Source of the DNA: Liquorilactobacillus sicerae
GTDB taxonomy: Bacteria; Bacillota; Bacilli; Lactobacillales; Lactobacillaceae
NCBI RefSeq assembly: GCF_029916425.1
Contig: NZ_JAHAVQ010000002.1
Coordinates: 159,463-223,462 of the forward strand
Reading direction: 5' to 3'
Length of the DNA stretch: 64,000 bases
The notes beneath the pieces are model-generated. The model saw only the letters and a list, made by a program, of their open reading frames with translations, ran no database searches and was not told the origin of the DNA. Below are positions 27,900 to 36,770 of this stretch, piece after piece. How positions within the stretch are numbered: the stretch's first letter is position 1; each line of letters opens with the position of its first letter. A program made the translations under genes and the position numbers.

Positions 27900-28005
27900 G
27901 GTGCCAAACCATGGTAAAGGAAAGCGATCGGCGCAGTAACGCGTTCGGAAGGTCGCCGCACTTTACCGCTGACCAGATTGATTTTTCAATCTGGTCTTTT
28001 TTTTT
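27900..28005 (+). ncRNA. Candidate structured small RNA (about 105 nt) with own promoter and terminator
   Basis: After the promoter, GGTAAAG (27913-27919) pairs with CTTTACC (27961-27967). Inside that, GCGATC (27924-27929) pairs with GGTCGC (27951-27956), enclosing a GC-rich apical loop. A perfect 11-bp terminator stem follows (27971-27981 with 27986-27996), then nine T. GC content is far above the surrounding spacer. No reading frame fits. It could be a trans-acting sRNA or an attenuated leader of dlt, whose first gene starts 200 bases downstream. I could not match it to a known RNA family. Confidence 0.6.
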
Positions 28006-28168
28006 ATCTTTGGTTTGCATTTAAAGTGTAAATTCATCAGTCAAATTAGTTTTTAATTATACTCACAGTTTCTCTTAAAAAAATTCACAATTTCTTCAAA
28101 TTTGGTAAAGATAGCTAACCTTTAGTTAAATTACTTTCACTAGTGTTTTAAAAACGTTTTTTAAATTT

Positions 28169-28174
28169 TATACT
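28169..28174 (+). promoter_or_regulatory. Probable -10 box of the dlt operon
   Basis: TATACT lies 32 bases before dltX, in an AT-rich region with a pseudo-palindrome centred on AAAACGTTTT just upstream. The -35 hexamer is poor, which suggests regulated initiation. Confidence 0.4.
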
Positions 28175-28205
28175 GAAACAAACTTGTAACAAGGGAGTCA
28201 TGATT

Positions 28206-28343
28206 ATGAAAAAAATACTGCATCACCCGATTTTTGATTTTCTGCTTAAAACAGTATTTTATTTTGCTATTTTGCTGTTTTTACTTTATCTTTACGGATA
28301 CTTTGGTGTTGGACAGGAACCATTTATCTATAACGAATTTTAA
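28206..28343 (+). CDS. dltX: DltX, small membrane component of teichoic acid D-alanylation
   Basis: This 45-residue protein has a single membrane helix (about residues 14-33) and the hallmark C-terminus FIYNEF. DltX precedes dltA in most Firmicutes. Its C-terminal motif is reported to take part in passing D-alanine across the membrane to lipoteichoic acid. An AAGGGAG ribosome site is present. dltA starts 21 bases downstream. Confidence 0.9.
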   Translation: MKKILHHPIFDFLLKTVFYFAILLFLLYLYGYFGVGQEPFIYNEF

Positions 28344-28364
28344 TAACAGTTTGGGGGAATTTTA

Positions 28365-29891
28365 ATGACAAAGACACTCGTCACTAAACTAATCAACGCA
28401 TTACAAATAAACGATCAAAACATTGTTTACACTGAGCAGCAAAAAAATCACACCTATCATGAACTAAAAGCAAAAGTTTTTAGATTTGCTGACTTTTTAA
28501 CAACTAATTATCCTAATTCACGACCAATTTTGGTTTTTGGTGACCACCAATTTGAAATGATCGTCACTTTTTTAGGCTGTGTCTTGACTGGTCATCCCTA
28601 TATTCCGGTTGACTCGGCATCTGGAATTGAACGGATCAAATCAATCTTAACAACTGCTGATCCACAGGCAATTCTGCTGATCAGTGACTTCCCTTTTACT
28701 CAAACTTATCTTGGCAATCGGCCGTTGATCAATCGTCAGCAGCTGCAGCAAATTTTTCAGCAACCTGAAAGTACCTTTCAGCCGAAACGAATTGCCGAAC
28801 AAACACCTTTCTACATTTTATTTACTTCGGGTACAACCGGCTCACCTAAAGGGGTTCCAATTAGCCACGCAAATCTAAACTTATTTTTAGAATGGCTATT
28901 AAGCCCAACGTTTTCAATTCCTGAAAAAGCCAATTTTTTGGGTCAAGTTCCTTATTCCTTTGATGTTTCAAACATGTATTGGTTGCCAGCAATCTTGCGC
29001 GGCGGTACGATCAAAGCTCTTTTTCATCAAGAAGTAGAAAATTTTGCCAGTCTATTTCAACGGCTGCCACAACTTGACTTAGACGTTTTTGTTGGAACGC
29101 CTTCGTTAGCTGAAATGTTGTTATTGTCGCAAGACTTTTGTCAAGCAAAAATGCCACATTTAAAATTATTCTTACTCTGTGGCGAAGAATTGACCGTCAA
29201 ATTAGCTACTAAACTAACTAAACGTTTCCCACAAAGCCGTATCTTTAACACTTACGGTCCAACTGAAGCTACGGTTGCAGTTAGTGCTTGGCAAGTTCAA
29301 CCAGAAAAAATTTCAACTGTTAAGCGGCTTCCATTAGGTACAGCTGAACCACAAGTTAAATTGCTGGTCTGTGATGATCACCAGTTACCAGTTCCAACTG
29401 GCCAACCAGGAGAAATTATCATCAGCGGTCCGTGTGTTTCAGCTGGCTATCTCAATAATCCGCAAAAAACCAAGGCAGCTTTTTTCACTTTAAATGATCA
29501 GCCAGCTTATCATACTGGCGATTTAGGTTATTTTGATCAAGCTGGTCTTTTAAATTACTTAGGCCGCAAAGATTTTCAGATAAAATTGCATGGTTTCCGA
29601 ATCGAACTTGATGAAGTTCGAGCAGCACTCGAGCAAAGCAGCCTCATCAAGCAAGCTGTGGCGATCCCCAAATACGGATCCGATCGGCGACCAAGTCACC
29701 TAGTTGGCTTAATTATTCCAACTGATTCAACGGCTGATCATCAGTCGCTGATCAAGCAGATTCGACAAGATTTGGCAGGCAAGATCATGCCATATATGCT
29801 GCCGAGTCAATTTATTTTCCAGCGCAGTTTCCCACTGTCACCAAATGGAAAAATCGATGTGAAACGATTGATCAAGGAGGTCAACTCTTGA
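28365..29891 (+). CDS. dltA: D-alanine--carrier protein ligase
   Basis: This is a 508-residue adenylating enzyme that activates D-alanine with ATP and loads it onto DltC. Diagnostic segments are the phosphate loop FTSGTTGSPKGVPISH near residue 155, NTYGPTEATVAVS, YHTGDLGYF, and the C-terminal catalytic lysine in SPNGKIDVK. The ATG is preceded by a GGGGGAA site. Its stop overlaps the TTG start of dltB (TTGA). It is the first enzyme of the dlt operon. Confidence 0.96.
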   Translation: MTKTLVTKLINALQINDQNIVYTEQQKNHTYHELKAKVFRFADFLTTNYPNSRPILVFGDHQFEMIVTFLGCVLTGHPYIPVDSASGIERIKSILTTADPQAILLISDFPFTQTYLGNRPLINRQQLQQIFQQPESTFQPKRIAEQTPFYILFTSGTTGSPKGVPISHANLNLFLEWLLSPTFSIPEKANFLGQVPYSFDVSNMYWLPAILRGGTIKALFHQEVENFASLFQRLPQLDLDVFVGTPSLAEMLLLSQDFCQAKMPHLKLFLLCGEELTVKLATKLTKRFPQSRIFNTYGPTEATVAVSAWQVQPEKISTVKRLPLGTAEPQVKLLVCDDHQLPVPTGQPGEIIISGPCVSAGYLNNPQKTKAAFFTLNDQPAYHTGDLGYFDQAGLLNYLGRKDFQIKLHGFRIELDEVRAALEQSSLIKQAVAIPKYGSDRRPSHLVGLIIPTDSTADHQSLIKQIRQDLAGKIMPYMLPSQFIFQRSFPLSPNGKIDVKRLIKEVNS

Positions 29892-31123
29892 CAAGCCTTT
29901 TAACTGATCTGCCGAACTTGAAAGTTTACGGCACACCAACTTATTTTATCTATTTGTTGTTAGCAATCCTTCCTTTAGGAATCAGCCTTTATTATGGGAA
30001 ACGCTTAGTTAAATATGAATTCTTGCTCAATCTCGTCTTTTTGTTTTTCATGTTTGATGACCAAAATTTCCCTCAACTGCTGGCTTTGATCGGCTTTTTA
30101 TGTTGGCAGACCTTGTTAGTTAAGTTTTATCTTAATTATCGACAACAAGCCAACCAAAGCAGTGTTTTCTACCTGACAGTGTTTTTATCGCTGCTGCCTT
30201 TAGTCATTATCAAAGTCACACCGGCTTTGACTGGACAAAATTCGATCATCGGTTTTCTGGGAATCAGTTATTTAACTTTTAGAGCTACGGGAACGGTAAT
30301 TGAAACACGTGACGGGATGATTCAGGAGATCAATGCTTATCATTTCGTTCGTTTCATGGCTTTTATGCCAGCTCTGACTTCTGGTCCGATCGATCGTTTT
30401 CGGCGTTTTGAAAAAGACTATCAACAAGTGCCGTCACGTCAAGAATATTTACAAATGGTTGCCAAAGCAGTTAATTATTTGTTTCTCGGTTTCCTTTACA
30501 AATTTATTTTGGCTTATTATCTAGGAAGTCGTTTATTACCAATCCTTGAAAAGCAGGCACTTTTTTATAGTCCACATTTTACTTGGTATCTGGTTGGTGT
30601 GATGTACGTCTATGGTTTAGATTTATTCTTTGACTTTGCTGGCTATTCATTATTTGCAGTTGCTATCAGTTATCTAATGGGCGTCAAAACGCCGATGAAC
30701 TTTAATCAGCCATTTATTTCAAAAAATATCAAAGAATTCTGGAATCGCTGGCATATAACATTATCATTTTGGTTTCGTGACTATATTTTCATGCGCTTCG
30801 TCTTTATGGCAACTAAGAAAAAGTGGATCAAAAACCGTCATTTACTATCTTCACTTGGGTATTTGCTGAATATGCTGATTATGGGCTGTTGGCATGGCTT
30901 GACCTGGTATTACATTCTTTATGGGCTAATGCATGGTTTAGGATTAGTCATTAATGATTGGTGGTTAAGGTATAAAAAGCAGCATCTTAAATGGCTGCCA
31001 CACAATAAGCTAACCACCGGAATCGCAATTTTTGTCACTTTTAATTTTGTAATGTTGAGTTTCTTGTTATTCTCTGGATTTTTGAATCAGTTTTGGTTTG
31101 GTTCTCATATTTTAAATAAATAA
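29888..31123 (+). CDS. dltB: MBOAT-family D-alanyl transferase
   Basis: This is a 411-residue polytopic membrane O-acyltransferase. The key MBOAT histidine lies in MGCWHGLTWYY; other conserved parts are FDFAGYSLFA and EFWNRWHITLSFWFRDY. It moves D-alanine from DltC-phosphopantetheine through the membrane towards DltX/DltD. TTG is the start, overlapping the dltA stop, with AAGGAGG upstream inside dltA. Confidence 0.95.
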   Translation: MTSLLTDLPNLKVYGTPTYFIYLLLAILPLGISLYYGKRLVKYEFLLNLVFLFFMFDDQNFPQLLALIGFLCWQTLLVKFYLNYRQQANQSSVFYLTVFLSLLPLVIIKVTPALTGQNSIIGFLGISYLTFRATGTVIETRDGMIQEINAYHFVRFMAFMPALTSGPIDRFRRFEKDYQQVPSRQEYLQMVAKAVNYLFLGFLYKFILAYYLGSRLLPILEKQALFYSPHFTWYLVGVMYVYGLDLFFDFAGYSLFAVAISYLMGVKTPMNFNQPFISKNIKEFWNRWHITLSFWFRDYIFMRFVFMATKKKWIKNRHLLSSLGYLLNMLIMGCWHGLTWYYILYGLMHGLGLVINDWWLRYKKQHLKWLPHNKLTTGIAIFVTFNFVMLSFLLFSGFLNQFWFGSHILNK

Positions 31124-31142
31124 AAGAAAGCAGGGATTTTTA

Positions 31143-31388
31143 ATGGATTTAGAAGAAAAAGTAATTAAGATTTTGGCTGATGTAACTGCTAATGATGAAG
31201 CAGAAGTTAAAGCACTGGGTGATCAGGATCTTTTCAAAACTGGTTTTTTAGATTCCATGGCTACGGTTGAACTGCTAGTAACTTTACAAGATGAATTGGG
31301 AGTTAATGTGCCGGTTTCAGAATTTGACCGACAACAATGGAACACCATTACCAAAATCTGTAACCAAATAAAGGAGTTACAAAAGTGA
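31143..31388 (+). CDS. dltC: D-alanyl carrier protein
   Basis: This 81-residue acyl-carrier-type protein has the phosphopantetheine serine in FLDSMATVELL. It carries D-alanine as a thioester between DltA and DltB. AAAGCAGGG lies upstream of the ATG. Its end overlaps the dltD GTG start. Confidence 0.95.
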   Translation: MDLEEKVIKILADVTANDEAEVKALGDQDLFKTGFLDSMATVELLVTLQDELGVNVPVSEFDRQQWNTITKICNQIKELQK

Positions 31389-32677
31389 AAACAAAACATT
31401 TGCTTTGGCAGATCTTTGGTCCTGTGCTTCTAGCAGTCTTATTAATAGCTATCTTGCTTAGTCTGCCGATCCATTACCGGAAAGTTTCTGCTCAAGAAAT
31501 GCGAAAAGCCGCTGTTTCGCTTGATACAGCAACTTTTAAAAATCAGTTTCTCAAGCAGAAAGCCTTGCAAGATAAAAAAGTCAATTATGTACCTTTTTTT
31601 GGCTCAAGTGAATTAGAACGCATGGATGAATTTCATCCTTCAGTCATGTCGGCTAAGTATTATAATTATCGACCTTTCCTTTTAGGCAAAAAAGGTGCTC
31701 AATCACTGCCGCAATTTTTAGCCATGGAGACCATTTTGCCAGAACTAAAAAATCGTAAAGTTGTCTTTATCATTTCACCACAATGGTTTGTCAAACAAGG
31801 AATCAGTCCCGATGCCTTCAAATATTACAATGGCGGATTAGCTGATTTGACTTGGCTTAAACAAGCTAACCCGCATTCAGCTTATGATCGTTATTTGGCT
31901 AAACGCTTAATAAATCTGTTAGGACCTAACGATGAAGTCTCACAGTTAGCAACCAAAATTGCTCAAGGCCATCAGCTAAGTGCCATCGATCAGCGACTGA
32001 TCAGCAGTCAACATAACTTTTTATGGCATGAGGATGAATTATTTTCACGTTTTCGACCTAATGACAATTACTTGAGCCGGATCAAGCCACGCCTAAATAA
32101 TCTGCCAACTAAATATAACTATCAAAAATTGCAAACGATGGCCCAGCTTGATGGACAAAAACAAAGTACTAATAATCATTTTCGGATTCTTAATAAGTTT
32201 TATACACAACGGGTTAAGCCACATTATAAGTTATTGGCCGGTGCAGAGAAACATTTTAGTTATTTGCAATCACCCGAATACGCTGATTTAGAACTTGTTT
32301 TACATCAGTTGGCTAAACAGCATACCCAAGTCTTGTTCATGATTCAACCAGTTAATACCAAATGGGCTGCTTATACTAGGTTAAGTTTGCCAATGTATTA
32401 CCGTTCAGTTGCCAAGATCAAATTTCAATTGCAGCAACAAGGTTTCGATAACATCGCTGATTATTCACATGATGGTTCAACTCCTTACTTTATGCAAGAT
32501 ACGATCCATATCGGTTGGCTCGGCTGGGTCAAGTTCAACCATCGTGTTAACAGCTTTATCCAAACTAAGCAGCCAACAGTTCACTATCACCTAAAAAAAC
32601 AATTCTTAAGCCGCAAATGGCAACAGTTAAAGCCGAATCAGCAAAATCTGCAGCAATTTGCAGCACAGCTCAATTAA
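31385..32677 (+). CDS. dltD: DltD, teichoic acid D-alanyl transfer protein
   Basis: This 430-residue protein has one N-terminal membrane anchor and an extracytoplasmic SGNH-like domain. The catalytic serine is in VPFFGSSELERMD, and an aspartate/histidine pair is plausible at DTIHIGWLGW. It completes D-alanine transfer to lipoteichoic acid on the outer face. GTG start with AAGGAG upstream, overlapping dltC. Confidence 0.95.
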   Translation: MKTKHLLWQIFGPVLLAVLLIAILLSLPIHYRKVSAQEMRKAAVSLDTATFKNQFLKQKALQDKKVNYVPFFGSSELERMDEFHPSVMSAKYYNYRPFLLGKKGAQSLPQFLAMETILPELKNRKVVFIISPQWFVKQGISPDAFKYYNGGLADLTWLKQANPHSAYDRYLAKRLINLLGPNDEVSQLATKIAQGHQLSAIDQRLISSQHNFLWHEDELFSRFRPNDNYLSRIKPRLNNLPTKYNYQKLQTMAQLDGQKQSTNNHFRILNKFYTQRVKPHYKLLAGAEKHFSYLQSPEYADLELVLHQLAKQHTQVLFMIQPVNTKWAAYTRLSLPMYYRSVAKIKFQLQQQGFDNIADYSHDGSTPYFMQDTIHIGWLGWVKFNHRVNSFIQTKQPTVHYHLKKQFLSRKWQQLKPNQQNLQQFAAQLN

Positions 32678-32698
32678 CTTTAAGGGAATTGATGACGG

Positions 32699-33838
32699 AT
32701 GAAAAAGAAACTTTTATGGAGTTCATTGATCCTCACAACTTTTGGATTATCAATTTTCGGTGCTAACTTTACACATCAAGAAATAAAAATTAACCAATCA
32801 AAAGAAATAACTGTGAGGAAAACTCATTCAAAGAAGCGAAACATTCAGCACTCTAACCGAACCATTGACCAACTTGGTTCTACCCAAAATAAAAATGTCG
32901 CTAAATTATTAGCTAATCGACATTTCAGTGGAACCTGTCTGCTGGTTAAAAATGAAAAAATTGTTTTTTTAAAAGCTTTTGGCCAAGCTGATTTTAAAGC
33001 TGATCAACCCAATCAGATAGCTGCTGGCTACCCAATAAATTCAGTTCAAAAATCATTGACCGGTTATTTGATTATGCGGCTGGTTTTACAGCATAAATTG
33101 ACCTTAAACCAGAAAGTTGGTGACTTTTATCCTAAGATCCCAGGTGGGAAAACCGTCACTTTGCGAGAAATGCTCAATATGTGTTCAAGTTATCAATTAC
33201 TTAAGCCACTAAAACAATCAGCGACTGACCAGCAAGTAATCAGCTATGATTTGACCCATTTAAGTTATACACCAGCTAAGGTTGGCAAGTTTGATTACCA
33301 AGAAATCAATTATGTTTTGCTGGCTGGAATTGCTGAAAAGCTGACCAAAACTAATTATCAACAATTAATTAATAAATATTTAATCAAACCGTTGAATTTG
33401 CACCAAACGGGATTCTTATCAGTCAAAAAAGACCACCAGCTGCCAGTTGGCTATACGATCACAAGTAATTCTCTGCTAACTGCCCAAACAATTCAACCAG
33501 CTTCCATCAGTGCTGAATTAGGTGCAAGCAACATGTATATGTCAGCATTTGATGTTTATCGCGTGCAAGCTGCCTTAAGAAACGGCAAATTACTGCCTGA
33601 AAAAGATGACCTCTACCTTTATTTGCAAACACCACATGATCCTTATACGGCTGGAATGTATCCAACTCCACAATATGATCGACTGCATGGGATCGGTTTT
33701 GGCTTTGAAAGCAGCATTGCTATTTCAAATAGTGGCAAAAATGCTGTCGTTTTGCTCAGTAATCATTGGAATCCACAAGCAATGATTCAAAACACACTTT
33801 TGTCACAACTATATCAGCAAATTACAAACAATACTTGA
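32699..33838 (+). CDS. FmtA-like serine hydrolase (beta-lactamase/PBP4* fold) in the dlt operon
   Basis: This 379-residue protein has an N-terminal hydrophobic signal/anchor and a class-C beta-lactamase-like domain. The nucleophile motif is Ser115-Val-Gln-Lys118, and a tyrosine-based second motif is seen in FDYQEINYVLLAG. It lies 21 bases after dltD and before the dlt terminator, so it is part of the operon. Staphylococcal FmtA, of this fold, removes D-alanine esters from teichoic acids. By position this protein may do the same or edit the same polymer, but a D,D-peptidase role is possible. Confidence 0.8.
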   Translation: MKKKLLWSSLILTTFGLSIFGANFTHQEIKINQSKEITVRKTHSKKRNIQHSNRTIDQLGSTQNKNVAKLLANRHFSGTCLLVKNEKIVFLKAFGQADFKADQPNQIAAGYPINSVQKSLTGYLIMRLVLQHKLTLNQKVGDFYPKIPGGKTVTLREMLNMCSSYQLLKPLKQSATDQQVISYDLTHLSYTPAKVGKFDYQEINYVLLAGIAEKLTKTNYQQLINKYLIKPLNLHQTGFLSVKKDHQLPVGYTITSNSLLTAQTIQPASISAELGASNMYMSAFDVYRVQAALRNGKLLPEKDDLYLYLQTPHDPYTAGMYPTPQYDRLHGIGFGFESSIAISNSGKNAVVLLSNHWNPQAMIQNTLLSQLYQQITNNT

Positions 33839-33881
33839 GGTAAATTGCTTAATTTACTCTAAATTCTTTTTTTACCGAACA

Positions 33882-33921
33882 AAAAGCAGTCACAATCAAA
33901 AAATTGTGACTGCTTTTCTTA
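33882..33921. terminator. Terminator of the dlt operon
   Basis: AAAAGCAGTCACAAT (33882-33896) pairs perfectly with 33903-33917, a 15-bp stem with a 6-base loop ending in T residues. It lies 45 bases past the hydrolase stop. Confidence 0.85.
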
Positions 33922-34012
33922 AATTTAATCAAACTTAGCTTGTTTCTTAACCTAAATTGTAATAAAATGGCTCTTAAAAATTCAAGATCCAATTTAACTG
34001 GAGGAAAGCAAA

Positions 34013-35689
34013 TTGATTAAACAAAATGTCGAACTGTGTATTAAAAATGGCCAAATTCTAAATGTTTTCAGTCGACAATTTGAAAACAAAAAATTATGGA
34101 TCGATCACGGAAAAATCGTTGCAACCGGTGAAGCCGACCTAACTGCTGAAAAGACTTTTGATGCTCAACAGGCTTTTATTGTTCCAGGAATGATCGATGC
34201 TCATGTACATGTTGAAAGTTCAATGGTTGCTCCCAGCGAGCTAGGAAAAGCCCTTTTACCGACCGGCACAACAACAATCGTTGCTGATCCGCATGAAATT
34301 GCCAACGTTTGCGGTGTTGCTGGAATAAAATATATGATCAAAGATGCAGCTCAAACTCCGTTAGATATTTTTTATATGCTTCCCTCCTCCGTCCCCTGCA
34401 CACCGTTTGAACATAATGGTGCAACTTTAGCTGCAGCTGACCTAAAACCGCTATATACTGAACCAACCGTCAAAGGGTTAGCAGAAGTAATGGACTTCCC
34501 AGCGGTAGCCAATGGTGATCCTGATTTGTTGCAAAAAATTCAAGATGCTCAAGCAGCTGGTTACCATGCTGACGGTCACGGATCAGGTTTAAATTCTCAA
34601 CAACTGGATATTTATCGCCGAGTCGGAATTGATACTGATCATGAATGCATGACTAAGCAACAAGCTCAAGAACGTCTTGCAGCTGGCTTTTGGACATTTT
34701 TGCGAGAAGGTTCCGTCGAACGCGATTTAGATCAGGTGATTAAGGCTGTTAATGAAGGCAATGCACAACGTTTTGCCTTTTGCACCGATGACAAACTGAT
34801 CAGTGACATTCTGACTGAAGGTGGAATCAATCGTTGTATTCGTTTGGCGATCAAAAAGGGAATTCGAGCTGAAACTGCCTATACTATGGCCAGCTATAAT
34901 GCTGCCCAGGCCCATAAATTAACGAACTATGGTGCTTTAGGTACCGGCTTTACCGCTGATTTAGTTGTGTTAGCTGATCTTAACAAGGTTGCTGCTCAGC
35001 GCGTTATGAAAGCTGGCCAGTGGATTACGCCTGCAGCTACCCAGCCACTACCATTTGAGCAACCAACTGTTCATCAGCAGCTGCAGCTTAATGACTTGCA
35101 GTTAAAACTGACAACCAGCAATTGTCAGGTGATTGGGATCATTCCAAATCATATTGAAACTCAGCGGCTCCAACGACAAGTCCCACTTAAAAATGGTTTG
35201 TTTTGTAATGATTTTGACCAAGACATTTCAAAAATGATCGTAGTTGAACGCCACCATAATCTAGGAACTTTTGGCTTAGGCTTGGTTCACGGATTTGGTT
35301 TAAAAAATGGGGCAATCGCAACCACTGTGGCCCACGACTCGCACAATATCGTTGCAGTGGGCACTGATGATCAAGCAATTTACACGGCGATTCAAGCAAT
35401 CACTGCTTGCAATGGTGGCATCGCTGTAGTTCAACATGATCAAGTTTTAGCAATTATGCCACTGCCAATTGCCGGTTTAATGTCGGCCAAGCCCTATTCG
35501 GCCGCTGCCCAAGATCTGCAAGCAATTTCGACTGGCTATCAAAAAATAACTGGCAAAAAAACTGTTGATTTCAACCCCTTTATTACTTTGTCATTTTTGA
35601 CCCTGCCAGTCATTCCAACTTTAAAATTAACTGATCAGGGTCTATATGATTTTGATGCTGGAAAGTTTATTGATTTAGAGGTTGATTAA
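34013..35689 (+). CDS. ade: Adenine deaminase
   Basis: This 558-residue amidohydrolase converts adenine to hypoxanthine and ammonia for purine salvage. Metal-binding and family motifs are GMIDAHVHVESSM, TTTIVADPHEIANV, DGHGSGLNSQQLD, DTDHECM and FCTDDK. The C-terminal Ade domain includes GFGLKNGAIATTVAHDSHN. Length is normal. The start is TTG with GGAGGAAAG nine bases upstream. It is followed by asparaginase, another ammonia-releasing enzyme, about 70 bases on. Confidence 0.93.
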   Translation: MIKQNVELCIKNGQILNVFSRQFENKKLWIDHGKIVATGEADLTAEKTFDAQQAFIVPGMIDAHVHVESSMVAPSELGKALLPTGTTTIVADPHEIANVCGVAGIKYMIKDAAQTPLDIFYMLPSSVPCTPFEHNGATLAAADLKPLYTEPTVKGLAEVMDFPAVANGDPDLLQKIQDAQAAGYHADGHGSGLNSQQLDIYRRVGIDTDHECMTKQQAQERLAAGFWTFLREGSVERDLDQVIKAVNEGNAQRFAFCTDDKLISDILTEGGINRCIRLAIKKGIRAETAYTMASYNAAQAHKLTNYGALGTGFTADLVVLADLNKVAAQRVMKAGQWITPAATQPLPFEQPTVHQQLQLNDLQLKLTTSNCQVIGIIPNHIETQRLQRQVPLKNGLFCNDFDQDISKMIVVERHHNLGTFGLGLVHGFGLKNGAIATTVAHDSHNIVAVGTDDQAIYTAIQAITACNGGIAVVQHDQVLAIMPLPIAGLMSAKPYSAAAQDLQAISTGYQKITGKKTVDFNPFITLSFLTLPVIPTLKLTDQGLYDFDAGKFIDLEVD

Positions 35690-35758
35690 CTTTCAAAAAA
35701 TTTGTACGCTAGATTTAAAAATAATTTGAAAGTTTCATTGAAGTTGGAGGTCAATTTG

Positions 35759-36733
35759 TTGAAAAAGATTTTAGTTTTACATACCGGCGGAACGATTGCT
35801 ATGTCAGAAAACAGAAATGGTGGTGTCGCTCCAACACCACACAATCCATTGGATGAAGCACCGGACTTCTTTCATGGCCAAATTGATTTACGAACTGAAG
35901 ATGTCTTTAATTTGCCTTCACCGCATATTGGACCGAAAGAAATGCTCAAGATCCAGCAAAGAATCTTGCAAGCAGTTAAGCAGGGATTTGAAGGAGTTGT
36001 GATTACGCACGGCACTGATACCCTTGAAGAAACGGCTTATTTTTTAGATCTGACTGTGCCTGATGAATTGCCGGTTGTTGTCACGGGTGCAATGCGTTCA
36101 GCAAATGAAATTGGTTCCGATGGGCTACATAATCTGCAAACTGCCATTCAAACAGCTGCCAGTGATGAGGCTAAAGGCCAAGGAGCTTTAGTCGTAATGA
36201 ATGATGAGATTCATACTGCCCGTTTTGTCACTAAAACTCACACCACTAATGTAGCCACTTTTCAAACTCCTTCTTTTGGTCCAATTGGCTTAGTAACTAA
36301 GAAAAAAGTCATCTTCTTTGAAAAACTGCTTTCGCATAGTTACCACCCTATTGATCAAATTGTTGATCATGTCTACTTGATCAAAGCTTATGCCGGAATG
36401 GATCCTGAATTGTTGCAATTGATTGATCAGCCACAAACTAATGGAGTTGTCATTGAAGCTTTAGGAGCTGGTAATTTGCCGCCGCAAGTTTTGCCAGCTC
36501 TTAAAAATCTACTTGACCGGCAAATACCAGTGATCTTAGTTTCGCGGTGTTTTAATGGCATTGCTCAAGAAGTTTACGCTTATCAAGGTGGTGGCATCCA
36601 ATTAGGCAAACTGGGCGTTACCTTCTGCCATGGTTTAAATGGTCAAAAAGCTCGCATTAAATTATTAGTTGGTTTAAGTTATGGATTAAAGGGTTCCATC
36701 TTAAAAAATTATTTGAATGATGCGATTTCTTAG
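35759..36733 (+). CDS. ansA: L-asparaginase
   Basis: This 324-residue asparaginase has the first catalytic threonine in LHTGGTIAM and the second motif VITHGTDTLEETAYFL; AMRSANEIGSDG follows. It has no signal peptide, so it is cytoplasmic. It releases ammonia from asparagine. The frame is open from 35702, but GGAGG at 35746-35750 fits the TTG at 35759 (or 35756), giving a start at LKKILVLHTGG. It is likely transcribed with ade or with the MFS gene that follows 37 bases later. Confidence 0.9.
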   Translation: MKKILVLHTGGTIAMSENRNGGVAPTPHNPLDEAPDFFHGQIDLRTEDVFNLPSPHIGPKEMLKIQQRILQAVKQGFEGVVITHGTDTLEETAYFLDLTVPDELPVVVTGAMRSANEIGSDGLHNLQTAIQTAASDEAKGQGALVVMNDEIHTARFVTKTHTTNVATFQTPSFGPIGLVTKKKVIFFEKLLSHSYHPIDQIVDHVYLIKAYAGMDPELLQLIDQPQTNGVVIEALGAGNLPPQVLPALKNLLDRQIPVILVSRCFNGIAQEVYAYQGGGIQLGKLGVTFCHGLNGQKARIKLLVGLSYGLKGSILKNYLNDAIS

Positions 36734-36770
36734 ATAACCAATTAGAAACTATTAAGTAGGTAAACGTTTT

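Noticed and set aside
27900..28005. Possible SRP (4.5S) RNA because of a GTTCGGAAGG stretch
   Set aside because: The conserved SRP tip with GGAAGCAG is missing and the stems do not follow the SRP fold.
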